The translations under genes were made by a program, and so were the position numbers. A stretch of 64,000 bases of DNA from an uncultured Lachnospiraceae bacterium (GTDB taxonomy: Bacteria > Bacillota > Clostridia > Lachnospirales > Lachnospiraceae): positions 62,001 to 126,000 of the forward strand of contig CAKQYS010000006.1 in the NCBI GenBank assembly GCA_934293375.1, in the 5' to 3' direction. The notes beneath the pieces are model-generated. The model saw only the letters and a program-made list of their open reading frames with translations. It searched no databases and had not been told where the DNA came from. Shown here piece by piece: positions 42,393 through 50,741 of this stretch. Numbering within the stretch: position 1 is the stretch's first letter; every line of letters begins with the position of its first letter.

Positions 42393-44018
42393 CTACCGAC
42401 AGTCCGTAAATCCCGGATATCCTTCTTCCCGTATCTTAAGCTCCAATGTCAACACAAATTCCACACCATAACCGACTCTTCTGTCTACTACAAGATCCCC
42501 ACGCAGCAGCTTGACCATATTATATACCATGGCCATACCCAATCCTTCCGTATATACCTCTTCTGTTGGAATATCCCCTTCCTCTGAATGCACATCCAGA
42601 ATTGCTCTCATTCGGTCTTCTACCATTTTTCGGATATCAAAATCGCAGATAGAAACCTGATAATGCGCATATCCGATCAGCTGTCGTGGCAGTTCCACAA
42701 TATCTGCATAGACATCACAGCCTTCCTCAAAGATCTTTGATGCTTCCCTGACTACCGCACATACCAGCTTATTGACAAGTTCATAATCTCCGGTAACCTC
42801 TGTCTGATGGATCGCTACAGAACTTAGCTTCGCAGTCTGGTTCCGTGCCTTCAGTATTGGTTTAATCTCCTTTCGGATCTGTTCAGCCAGAATATTCAGG
42901 TTAAACAATTTATCTTCTACTTTCAGATTGCCTGATCTCATATCATGAATATCAGATGCCTCTTCTACCAGCAATTCAAACTGCTTTGCGGCACTTTTGA
43001 TCTCCGGCAGATACTTTCTTTGCATTGTCTCCATATCACTGCATTGCTCACAAGATTCGATCGCCTGCAATAATTGTCCCAGATACCCCTTCATATCATG
43101 CGTCAGTCCTGCTACAAATCTCCCTGCTGCCTCATTTGTTTTTTTGTATTTTCTCAATGCTGTATTCAGCATGTAATTGGCATCCATTTCTTTGCGGACC
43201 TGTCCATCAATATTTCGAAATGTCAGCACTACATAACCTGTATCCATGGCACAGTCACCACCATGCATAATCTGCAGCTGCATCCATTCATACCGGTTAC
43301 GATTGAGTCTTTTATATGTGATCATCTGCGGAACTGACGGAAACTCCGAACGCTGCAGACTCGTCATAACTGCACTTATCGTATCCCTGAATTCAAGCTC
43401 CTCTTCATGAATAAATTCCCGTATATAGATATTCATATCCCGTTTGAAATCTGCAACGGTTCCGATTCCATTGGTCGTAACCCGAAGATCCGGTACTTTG
43501 ACCCATTCAAATCGTTTATTATTTAACTGGATATACGCGATCGCAGAATACTCTTCACTCAATAACGCCTGTATTTCCTGCTCCCGCCTGTGTACATCAT
43601 CAATCACTCTCACCGATGCAATCCACATCGGTCTTCCATTGAGGTCCAATGCATTTTGTCTGACTTCACGCACCCAGACAGGATTATCATCTCCCCGCAT
43701 CAGTCTGTATTCCCTGCAGATATTCCCTCTCGCATCATAGTTGTGCTGCAGAAGGCTTTTATCCTTGGCATATACAAGCCGCATATAATTTCCCTTGGTC
43801 TTCTTCATGAATTCCTCATAAGTCATCCCCAGATTGGTCAGCATAAATTCGCTGATAAAATACAGTGGGAGACTTTTCTCATAAAATCCGCCGATCACTC
43901 CCACTGCCTGATTCTGTAACAGTACCTCTACAATACTTTCCTGGTGTTCTGATAATAATGATTCAATGTTCTCATCTGTAGAATATAACTTTTCATGATA
44001 AAACACCCACTGTTTCAA
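42393..44018 (-). CDS. PAS/histidine-kinase-like sensor with degenerate ATPase domain
   Basis: A 541-residue soluble protein. PAS-like folds span about residues 35-150 and 155-275. They are followed by a dimerisation helix with a possible phospho-accepting His307 (AGLTHDMKGYLG) and a C-terminal HATPase-like domain. The ATPase N-box lacks its asparagine (VREASKIF region, about 423-430) and the DxGxG box reads CDFDIRK, though a GLGMAMVYNMVKLL helix is present. It may be a pseudokinase. No membrane helix and no response regulator is adjacent. The start is a TTG at 44018, with an AGGGGG site provided by the end of nth. It sits between nth and cbiC. Confidence 0.7.
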   Translation of the reverse strand: MKQWVFYHEKLYSTDENIESLLSEHQESIVEVLLQNQAVGVIGGFYEKSLPLYFISEFMLTNLGMTYEEFMKKTKGNYMRLVYAKDKSLLQHNYDARGNICREYRLMRGDDNPVWVREVRQNALDLNGRPMWIASVRVIDDVHRREQEIQALLSEEYSAIAYIQLNNKRFEWVKVPDLRVTTNGIGTVADFKRDMNIYIREFIHEEELEFRDTISAVMTSLQRSEFPSVPQMITYKRLNRNRYEWMQLQIMHGGDCAMDTGYVVLTFRNIDGQVRKEMDANYMLNTALRKYKKTNEAAGRFVAGLTHDMKGYLGQLLQAIESCEQCSDMETMQRKYLPEIKSAAKQFELLVEEASDIHDMRSGNLKVEDKLFNLNILAEQIRKEIKPILKARNQTAKLSSVAIHQTEVTGDYELVNKLVCAVVREASKIFEEGCDVYADIVELPRQLIGYAHYQVSICDFDIRKMVEDRMRAILDVHSEEGDIPTEEVYTEGLGMAMVYNMVKLLRGDLVVDRRVGYGVEFVLTLELKIREEGYPGFTDCR

Positions 44019-44675
44019 TTATTTATCCCCCTTCAATACCTTCTTACACACATCCTTCAGACAACACGCCTCACAATCAGGTTTTGTTCTGGCCGTGCAG
44101 ACAGCTCGTCCATGATATACCAGCCTATGACACAGATCACTTCCCTCCTCTTTCGGAATGATCTTCCACAATGCCATTTCCACCTTTTTCGGCTCTGTAA
44201 TGCCGTCCACCAGTCCCATCCGGTTTACCAGACGGATACAATGTGTATCTGTTACAATGGCAGGCTTACCAAACACATCTCCCATAATCAGATTGGCACT
44301 TTTTCTGCCAACACCCGGCAGCGACAGCAACGCATCAAAATCGTCCGGCACCTTCCCCTGAAACTGATCCCGCAACATAGTCATACAGGCCTTGATATCC
44401 TTTGCCTTGCTTCTGCCCAGCCCACACGGTTTCACAATCGCCTCAATCTCCTCTATCGGGGCTTCTGCCAATGCTTCCACAGTTGGAAATTTCTGAAACA
44501 GATCCACTACCACGATATTCACTCTGGCATCCGTACATTGGGCTGCGAGTCGGACACTGACTAACAATTTCCATGCATCATCATAATCCAGACTGCACGC
44601 GGCATCAGGGTATTCTTTTTTTAAAAGTTCAATAATATCCAATGCCCGTTGTTTCTTCGTATATCTAGCTGTCAT
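44019..44675 (-). CDS. nth: Endonuclease III
   Basis: A 218-residue base-excision repair glycosylase/AP lyase. The helix-hairpin-helix LPGVGRKSANLI supplies the catalytic lysine and VTDTHCIRLVNRM the aspartate. The C-terminal [4Fe-4S] cysteines read C-x7-C-x2-C-x5-C, one residue longer in the first gap than the classical x6. The ATG at 44675 is chosen because the family starts there and the longer frame overlaps the NUDIX gene. It converts oxidised pyrimidines to strand breaks. Confidence 0.93.
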   Translation of the reverse strand: MTARYTKKQRALDIIELLKKEYPDAACSLDYDDAWKLLVSVRLAAQCTDARVNIVVVDLFQKFPTVEALAEAPIEEIEAIVKPCGLGRSKAKDIKACMTMLRDQFQGKVPDDFDALLSLPGVGRKSANLIMGDVFGKPAIVTDTHCIRLVNRMGLVDGITEPKKVEMALWKIIPKEEGSDLCHRLVYHGRAVCTARTKPDCEACCLKDVCKKVLKGDK

Positions 44676-44694
44676 TTTCCTGTACCTTTCTATA

Positions 44695-45192
44695 TCAAAA
44701 AGCCTGCTTAATGCTGTCATAATGCAGGAAAATGCCCTGCTCTGCGAACGCCTCAATCTGCTCTAAGGTTGCAAGCATAAACCCATCTGTTTCTTCTTCC
44801 TGCGGATGTACATCCTGTTCCGTAAACGCTCCACAAAACCTGTATACATCCACAAAATAATTATCACCCTTTCCCGGGTTCTCTCTGTGATAGGTAAATT
44901 GATATCCACCTTCGTAATCCGTTACATCCAGCCCGGTCTCCTCCAGAATCTCGCGTCTGACCGCATCAGCAGAATCTTCTCCTGCCTGACAGGCACCGCC
45001 GGAAACCTCCCACCAGCCCGGTGCCCACGCTTTCGTCATCACACGCTTTGTGATCAGATATTTTCCATCTGTATTCTTCACAATGCCAAGTACTGTTAAA
45101 TGATACTCATCATCCTGAAGGCTCCAGTCATTGCGCTTCATTGTACGCCCGGTTTTATTTTTATTCTTATCATAGATATCCCATAATTCCAT
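44695..45192 (-). CDS. NUDIX hydrolase
   Basis: A 165-residue NUDIX protein with the box GGACQAGEDSADAVRREILEE (about 66-86), which matches Gx5Ex7REUxEExGU and binds the metal for hydrolysis of a nucleoside diphosphate linked to another group. The N-terminal WDIYDKNKNKTGRTMKR is typical of isopentenyl-diphosphate-isomerase-like NUDIX members, but the substrate cannot be named. AAGGAG lies 8 bases before the ATG. The nth gene follows after 19 bases. Confidence 0.9.
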   Translation of the reverse strand: MELWDIYDKNKNKTGRTMKRNDWSLQDDEYHLTVLGIVKNTDGKYLITKRVMTKAWAPGWWEVSGGACQAGEDSADAVRREILEETGLDVTDYEGGYQFTYHRENPGKGDNYFVDVYRFCGAFTEQDVHPQEEETDGFMLATLEQIEAFAEQGIFLHYDSIKQAF

Positions 45193-45222
45193 GTCATCTC
45201 TCCTTGTATTTCTTAATTAGTA

Positions 45223-46038
45223 TCAGAAGCTGTGTCCACCACCGCCTCCGCCTCCGCCGCCTCCTCCGGAGCTGCCTCCGCCGGATCCACCGCTTCCGGA
45301 GCTCTGCGGGCTGTAGGTTCTTGTTTCTCTTTCGTATACATTATCAAAATTAGTCAGCTCCTGCTTTACAAAAATACCTCTCATCACATCGTTTGCAGAC
45401 GGCTGCTTTGCAGCGGAAAACAATCTGACGATAAAATAATTCAGGATTAATGCAAGCACAATGCCAAGTAGTGTATTGCTGATATACTTCATCGGCTGAC
45501 TGATCTTATATCCGTCAAGTAAGGATGAAATCTCGACAAATGCCTCATTGGCACAGGCATAATATTGAGCAGCAGATGCATATTCGTAGATATTATCCGT
45601 AATCGTATTGGCATATGCCTTTGTCAGTTCATCATACAGCGCTCCTGTACTGTATATGTACAGCTTTCTGTTCTGCATATCGATCAGGAAGATCACACTA
45701 TTTTTGTCTGCACCAAATACATCCTTCACATACATTTCCGCATACGCCGATGCTGACATACTGTTATACGCAACCGTCTTAAACAGGGCATTTCCATGCC
45801 GTGTCACACCTTCCATTGTAGCCAGAAGTGCCTGTTCTTCACTATCCGTAAGCAGATCCGCATCATCCTCGATCTGACAGATATACCGTGTATCCGTATT
45901 CAGATATGCATGTGCACCAGAGGCTTCTGTACTGTCTTCAGCGTGTACTGTAATCACTCCGACCGGCAAACCCAAACCCACCAGCAGGATCAGGATTAAA
46001 AATGTCATCCATCCATTTTTGTGTATCGTTTTCTGCAT
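45223..46038 (-). CDS. TPM-domain exported/membrane protein with glycine-rich tail
   Basis: A TPM (TLP18.3/Psb32/YgcG-like) protein of about 271 residues. An N-terminal signal or anchor helix is followed by the TPM domain (DDADLLTDSEEQALLATM through NSVIFLIDMQNRKLYI). A second membrane helix is in the middle (NTLLGIVLALILNYFIV), and the C-terminus is a run of glycines ending HSF. The ATG at 46038 follows the zinc-ribbon gene stop by 1 base. A TTG at 46047 is better spaced from the GGGGG site and could be the real start. The role is unknown; TPM proteins are linked to membrane-protein quality control. Confidence 0.8.
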   Translation of the reverse strand: MQKTIHKNGWMTFLILILLVGLGLPVGVITVHAEDSTEASGAHAYLNTDTRYICQIEDDADLLTDSEEQALLATMEGVTRHGNALFKTVAYNSMSASAYAEMYVKDVFGADKNSVIFLIDMQNRKLYIYSTGALYDELTKAYANTITDNIYEYASAAQYYACANEAFVEISSLLDGYKISQPMKYISNTLLGIVLALILNYFIVRLFSAAKQPSANDVMRGIFVKQELTNFDNVYERETRTYSPQSSGSGGSGGGSSGGGGGGGGGGGHSF

Positions 46039-46039
46039 A

Positions 46040-47707
46040 TTACGCAAGATCGTCACCCCCTTTATGATCAAACTGCGGTAATCTTCTTGTAGCCAGGATA
46101 TTGTAACTGACAATGATATCAATCAGTGTAAAGCACATGGTCACCATAGCACCGATCGCCCCACCATAATACCAAAGATCAGATACCGGATTGATAAATC
46201 CGATCACTGCACAGACGATCACAGCTATGAGAGCCCACACACTGTCTCCATTGTGTTTCTTGGCGTCAATTCTTTTTGCCTGCTTCATGCTATATCCAAA
46301 AGCACTTGCAGCGATCACCAGAATGATCATATAAAGAATGAACGGCATATCCTGAAATAATGATTCAAAGGCACTCAAAAACCCACATCCAAAGAATACG
46401 ATACCAACAATCACAATAATACTTCCCAATGATGTTCCTTCTAATAACGGCTTCTTTCCTGCTGCCTTTTTCTGCCCTTTTTCATTTCTACGCATTTGTT
46501 CTTTTGTCAGCACATAGGGTTCTTCTATCCCGGCTCCCATCTGCTCTGTGGCTCTTTGCCTTGCCATTTTCTCCTGCTGTTCCTTCGCCGACTGAATCCC
46601 CTTGTCATCCTCATAATTTTCTTTGACAGCAATCTGCTTCATCTCGTGCGCATGCAGTGCAATCACGCAGGTCGCAAGAATCGATACCAGCGCAAGCAGT
46701 GCCGATGGTGTCAATGTCAGGAACAGATTCAACAGCAATATGATCGGTACTGCAAAAATGACGCATCCCAACAGATATTTCCGAATATCTACCGGCAGAT
46801 CCGCCACAACCCTGCCAGTCTGTCCGTTGACTGCCGCATATGCCACACGATCTCTGTTTCGATAGGATAAAAACCATACCGGCATCATTGCAGAATCTGT
46901 TGATACAATATGCGGTGGGATCTTATGTGGGATCGTCTCTGCATTTTCCAATGCATATCCCGCAATTTCCGGGCTTCTTCGAATGCGATTCGTTGTAGCA
47001 TCCGCAGAAAATGCCTTGGCATCCTGTGCATAGATGTCCGCCTCAACATCTGACATATCTGCATAAAAACCACTCAACAGACTTGGTGTAAAGGGTTTCA
47101 TATTTTTGACATCATACGGCGACATCTTTGCACTGATATCATCTGAAAATGCTGATGAAGCATCATAAGACAATCCCTTATATTGTGCATCCACATCCAT
47201 ATGCAGACCGTAGTGTTTTGTAATAATATAGTCCCCTCTTCTATAGGATTTCGTACCATGCAGTTTTACATGTCCCTGCTGCTTCACATGATACACCCAA
47301 TACGGCATATAAATGCCTCTGAATCCATCAATATTCGTTGGATCCTTTAATTCCTTTGGTGCATAGAGTGCTCGCCTCATCAGCTTACCATATGCCTGTT
47401 TACAATCTTCTTTTGTCTTTTTGAATGGAATGAGGTAATCTACCTTCTTCTCTTTTACCAACCGGCTCGACAGCACTGTTGATGCACCGCAAAAGCTGCA
47501 GAAACCTGCCGCTGTATTGTCGGTACTGTAGATCTCGCCTCCACACTGTGGACATTTAAATACCGTTACATCATAATCATCCCGTTCCGCATCCTGCTCC
47601 TGCGTTACCGCATACGGATCATATTGCGTATCACAAGAATCGCATTTTAGCTGCCCGGATGCGATATCATATTTTAATGCCCCACCGCAATTCTTACATG
47701 TATACAT
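46040..47707 (-). CDS. Zinc-ribbon membrane protein
   Basis: A 555-residue protein. Two zinc ribbons are at the N-terminus: CKNCGG with CDSC (4-26), then CPQCGG with CSFCG (about 52-74). A cytoplasmic domain of about 250 residues follows, then at least four to six membrane helices (about 330-540) around a basic linker. No enzyme motif is recognisable. Similar proteins occur next to TPM-domain genes in clostridia. It overlaps or abuts the TPM gene, so the two are co-translated. Confidence 0.75.
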   Translation of the reverse strand: MYTCKNCGGALKYDIASGQLKCDSCDTQYDPYAVTQEQDAERDDYDVTVFKCPQCGGEIYSTDNTAAGFCSFCGASTVLSSRLVKEKKVDYLIPFKKTKEDCKQAYGKLMRRALYAPKELKDPTNIDGFRGIYMPYWVYHVKQQGHVKLHGTKSYRRGDYIITKHYGLHMDVDAQYKGLSYDASSAFSDDISAKMSPYDVKNMKPFTPSLLSGFYADMSDVEADIYAQDAKAFSADATTNRIRRSPEIAGYALENAETIPHKIPPHIVSTDSAMMPVWFLSYRNRDRVAYAAVNGQTGRVVADLPVDIRKYLLGCVIFAVPIILLLNLFLTLTPSALLALVSILATCVIALHAHEMKQIAVKENYEDDKGIQSAKEQQEKMARQRATEQMGAGIEEPYVLTKEQMRRNEKGQKKAAGKKPLLEGTSLGSIIVIVGIVFFGCGFLSAFESLFQDMPFILYMIILVIAASAFGYSMKQAKRIDAKKHNGDSVWALIAVIVCAVIGFINPVSDLWYYGGAIGAMVTMCFTLIDIIVSYNILATRRLPQFDHKGGDDLA

Positions 47708-47731
47708 GTTATTCCCCCTTTTTTAAATAGT

Positions 47732-48658
47732 CTATTGTTTTTGTAATCTTCGTATAAATACGCCGGCTTCCTGCCATGCTTCTTTTGATTCCGGGTATAA
47801 TAACTGTCCCATCTGAAATACATGAAACATGCCCGGATACACATGCACTTTTACCAAAACTCCGGCATCCTTTGCCTTTTGCGCCACCGTCAATGTATCA
47901 CTGAGCAGCATTTCATATTCGCCTACCTGCATCAGCATGGGTGGGAACCCTGTATAATCTCCCATTATCGGTGATATATAGGAATCTGCAGGACTATGTT
48001 CCTGATAATAACCATCCTGAAAGATCATGGATCCGTCTATCCGTCCGAATACCGGATCAATATCAAAATTTTCTTTATATGACTCCCCACTCTTCGTAAG
48101 ATCCGTCCATGCAGACATTGTGATCAGGCCCTTTGGCATCGGCATCTTATGATCCCTAAGTGCCATGGTCAGCGCCAGCGTAAGTCCGCCCCCCGCCGAA
48201 TCACCCACCACATAGATATGACCTGTATCGTAATTATGTTCAAATACCCACTGATACGCAGCCATAGCATCTTGAAGTGCTGCAGGATAAGGATGTTCAG
48301 GTGCTACACGATAATCCACCGAAAGCACATCTAAGCCCTTAGAAAGTTCCCAATACAGTCCCGCCATATCCCGGTATACATTTTTCAGCTTACCATAATA
48401 TCCTCCACCGTGCAGCTGCAAAATAATACCATTTGGCTGTCCCGTATCCGGTCTTCTTCTGGCATGTAGCAGCTCCATATGAAACTGTCCCATATTGATC
48501 TGCTCCAGTTCTAAATGGGACGGACATCGCCATATATGTTCTCTCTCACTCAATTTCATCCTAAGCTCTAATGCACTGCCCTTCAAAAAAGGCAGATGAT
48601 TTGCACGATCTACAACTCTTCTTGCAGCCCGGCCCCGGATACTGATCTGTTCACTCAT
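47732..48658 (-). CDS. Alpha/beta hydrolase, hormone-sensitive-lipase-like
   Basis: A 308-residue esterase or lipase of the HSL family. Oxyanion motif HGGG (LQLHGGGYYG), nucleophile elbow GDSAGGG, acid in MLLSDTLT and histidine in GMFHVFQMG form a complete triad. There is no signal peptide. It is the last gene of a three-gene cassette (condensation-like acyltransferase, DUF6320-like membrane protein, hydrolase). The natural substrate is unknown, but a lipid or acyl ester made by the first gene is a fair guess. Confidence 0.9.
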   Translation of the reverse strand: MSEQISIRGRAARRVVDRANHLPFLKGSALELRMKLSEREHIWRCPSHLELEQINMGQFHMELLHARRRPDTGQPNGIILQLHGGGYYGKLKNVYRDMAGLYWELSKGLDVLSVDYRVAPEHPYPAALQDAMAAYQWVFEHNYDTGHIYVVGDSAGGGLTLALTMALRDHKMPMPKGLITMSAWTDLTKSGESYKENFDIDPVFGRIDGSMIFQDGYYQEHSPADSYISPIMGDYTGFPPMLMQVGEYEMLLSDTLTVAQKAKDAGVLVKVHVYPGMFHVFQMGQLLYPESKEAWQEAGVFIRRLQKQ

Positions 48659-48678
48659 ACGATTCCTCTTTCTGTTTC

Positions 48679-49374
48679 TTATACATGAAATCTTCGCTTC
48701 ATTTCTCTTGCAAATGCCCGGTCACCAAATATGATCGTTCCAAGCAGATACACAAATGTAACGGCTCCACTGATTCCCGGCAGGATAATCCCTGTAATCA
48801 TCCCGGCAAAATACATACCGATCAGAATTCCACTAAAGATTGCGATCATAAGCAACAATAATGAATAGCTATACCACTGATCCCGGTTTAGCATCATCAA
48901 AAAGAACACGATCGCATCTCCACATAGGATCACACCCGGTGCAGCCCACTGCAATGACCAACCTGTCATCCCGGTAAAATAATCAATCCCCACCAGGAGC
49001 AGAATGGTAAGGCATATCTGTAGCCCGATCTTCGCTGCATATCCGGCATCATGATGGATCCAGTATATCATTGAAATATATGTATATAACATTGCAATTC
49101 CACTGATTCCCGACCACCAGAAGCCCGGTGAAACCCTATAATTGATCATAACTAAACCGATCTGCGCAATAATAAACAAAAATAAGATCAGCCGCGTCAC
49201 AAAATGCATGATCCGGTTTCTTCTGACAATATCCGGATATGGCGACCCATGTCCTACCATATCTATATATGCTTCCTGTTCTCCTGCATCCAGCTCATAT
49301 AATACGCTATGACACAGAGGACATACATCTGTCTCATCATATACAATTATGTTGCAATTATCACATTTATACAT
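48679..49374 (-). CDS. DUF6320-like membrane protein with N-terminal zinc ribbon
   Basis: A 231-residue protein. An N-terminal zinc ribbon (CDNC near 4-7 and CPLC near 19-22) is followed by about six membrane helices from residue 58 onwards. No catalytic motif is visible. The ATG at 49374 has AGGTG 6 bases upstream. It sits between the acyltransferase-like gene (12 bases away) and the hydrolase gene (20 bases away). The family name is from memory and needs a profile search. Confidence 0.7.
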   Translation of the reverse strand: MYKCDNCNIIVYDETDVCPLCHSVLYELDAGEQEAYIDMVGHGSPYPDIVRRNRIMHFVTRLILFLFIIAQIGLVMINYRVSPGFWWSGISGIAMLYTYISMIYWIHHDAGYAAKIGLQICLTILLLVGIDYFTGMTGWSLQWAAPGVILCGDAIVFFLMMLNRDQWYSYSLLLLMIAIFSGILIGMYFAGMITGIILPGISGAVTFVYLLGTIIFGDRAFAREMKRRFHV

Positions 49375-49386
49375 TGTCCACACCTA

Positions 49387-50712
49387 TCAATAGAATACAT
49401 CATTGCTCTCAATCGCCACTGCGATACCATCCTGTGCCAGTTTCTGAAAGAAACACTTTTCAATCGACAAACTCTTTAGATTCGAGCTAAATGTAAATAC
49501 CAGCGTACCATTGTAACTACAGATTCCACCCTTTAGGTTCTGTCCCTTAGACATGGACAGAATCGAGTAGAAATGCTCAATATATTTTTGATACGGTTCT
49601 CTGATATCAATATTTCCGATATTCGTTACTGTCGCTGTCGTTGCCTTCGCCGAAGTTCCGTATACCAGCCGCATCGCCACCTGTTTCACAACTAATGGCA
49701 CTGCCCGGAGTATCCAGTTCTTCTCATTTGATACATTATAAGACATGATATGATCCAGATTATCCGGCGTGATCTGCTTTTTCAGATCCTCCGTCACGAT
49801 CGACAACACCTCTTCAAATGTATAATGCTCCTTTTCCGGTTTAAAATTGGCTGACACCATCGCAAAAAAATTCTTCATAGAATGCGAATTATAATATGGG
49901 CGTAGATTCACCGGGACACAACAGCTGATTGGCAGCTTCGACGGCTGTCCCTTCAGATATTCCTTGTAAATACTATATACAAATACACCTACCAGATACT
50001 GATTGATCGTCACACCATATTGTTTACTGACCTGCTTCAACTGCTCTACCGGCAGATAACCGTGCATCACACCCATCGCCTCTTTGGGCAGATGCTCTCC
50101 CCGGAGACATAATGCACGTTTTGACTGATACACCTTGGCATGTCCTTTTTTGAAATTCTTGACATAGCTGTCTTCCTGATCCAGAAAGATTCCCGGAGAG
50201 ATCCTGTCCTTCTCCACCTTAAGCAATTCCGGATATCGTAGACGCAAATACTGATATACCAGCTCTTTTAAGAACAAGATACCACCACTGCCATCCGTGA
50301 GTGCATGGAACACTTCCAGATTGATCCTGCATTTGTAGTATGTAACCCTGAACATGTACTGATTATTTTTACTTTTATCAATATATGCCCCGGGGCATTG
50401 ATATTCCTGTCTGACAAGTGGCGCCGGTTTTGTATTTTCTTCAAAATAATACCAGAAAAAACCCATCTTAAGACGCATCCGAAACACCATAAACTGTGGC
50501 AGAACACGGTTCAATGCTTCCTGCAGCAATACACGATCCACCTCTTCTGTCAAGGATACCGAGATCCGGTATACATTGGTCATCTGTTCCGTTGCGATCA
50601 CGGGAAACAGATTGGCTGTATTGTCCAGCTTGTCCCATGCCGGCTGTCTGCCCGCACGATATCCGGCACCTGTATTCTGTTGCTTTTTACTGTTTTTTGG
50701 TTGTTTTGCCAT
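49387..50712 (-). CDS. Condensation-domain-like acyltransferase
   Basis: A 441-residue protein of the CoA-dependent acyltransferase/condensation fold. The active-site motif reads FHALTDGSGG (HxxxDG), and the late segment VTNIGNIDI is the usual counterpart of the DFGWG region. It resembles alcohol acetyltransferase-like proteins. No carrier protein or adenylation domain is nearby, so it is not a normal peptide synthetase part. It would transfer an acyl group to an alcohol or amine acceptor. It is the first gene of the cassette with DUF6320-like and hydrolase genes. Confidence 0.75.
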   Translation of the reverse strand: MAKQPKNSKKQQNTGAGYRAGRQPAWDKLDNTANLFPVIATEQMTNVYRISVSLTEEVDRVLLQEALNRVLPQFMVFRMRLKMGFFWYYFEENTKPAPLVRQEYQCPGAYIDKSKNNQYMFRVTYYKCRINLEVFHALTDGSGGILFLKELVYQYLRLRYPELLKVEKDRISPGIFLDQEDSYVKNFKKGHAKVYQSKRALCLRGEHLPKEAMGVMHGYLPVEQLKQVSKQYGVTINQYLVGVFVYSIYKEYLKGQPSKLPISCCVPVNLRPYYNSHSMKNFFAMVSANFKPEKEHYTFEEVLSIVTEDLKKQITPDNLDHIMSYNVSNEKNWILRAVPLVVKQVAMRLVYGTSAKATTATVTNIGNIDIREPYQKYIEHFYSILSMSKGQNLKGGICSYNGTLVFTFSSNLKSLSIEKCFFQKLAQDGIAVAIESNDVFY

Positions 50713-50741
50713 GCTCCTACTCCCTATACAGCATTTCCATA

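Noticed and set aside
45232..45300. Low-complexity run near the TPM gene end as a separate repeat
   Set aside because: It is the coding sequence of the glycine-rich tail of the TPM protein and is typical of that family.
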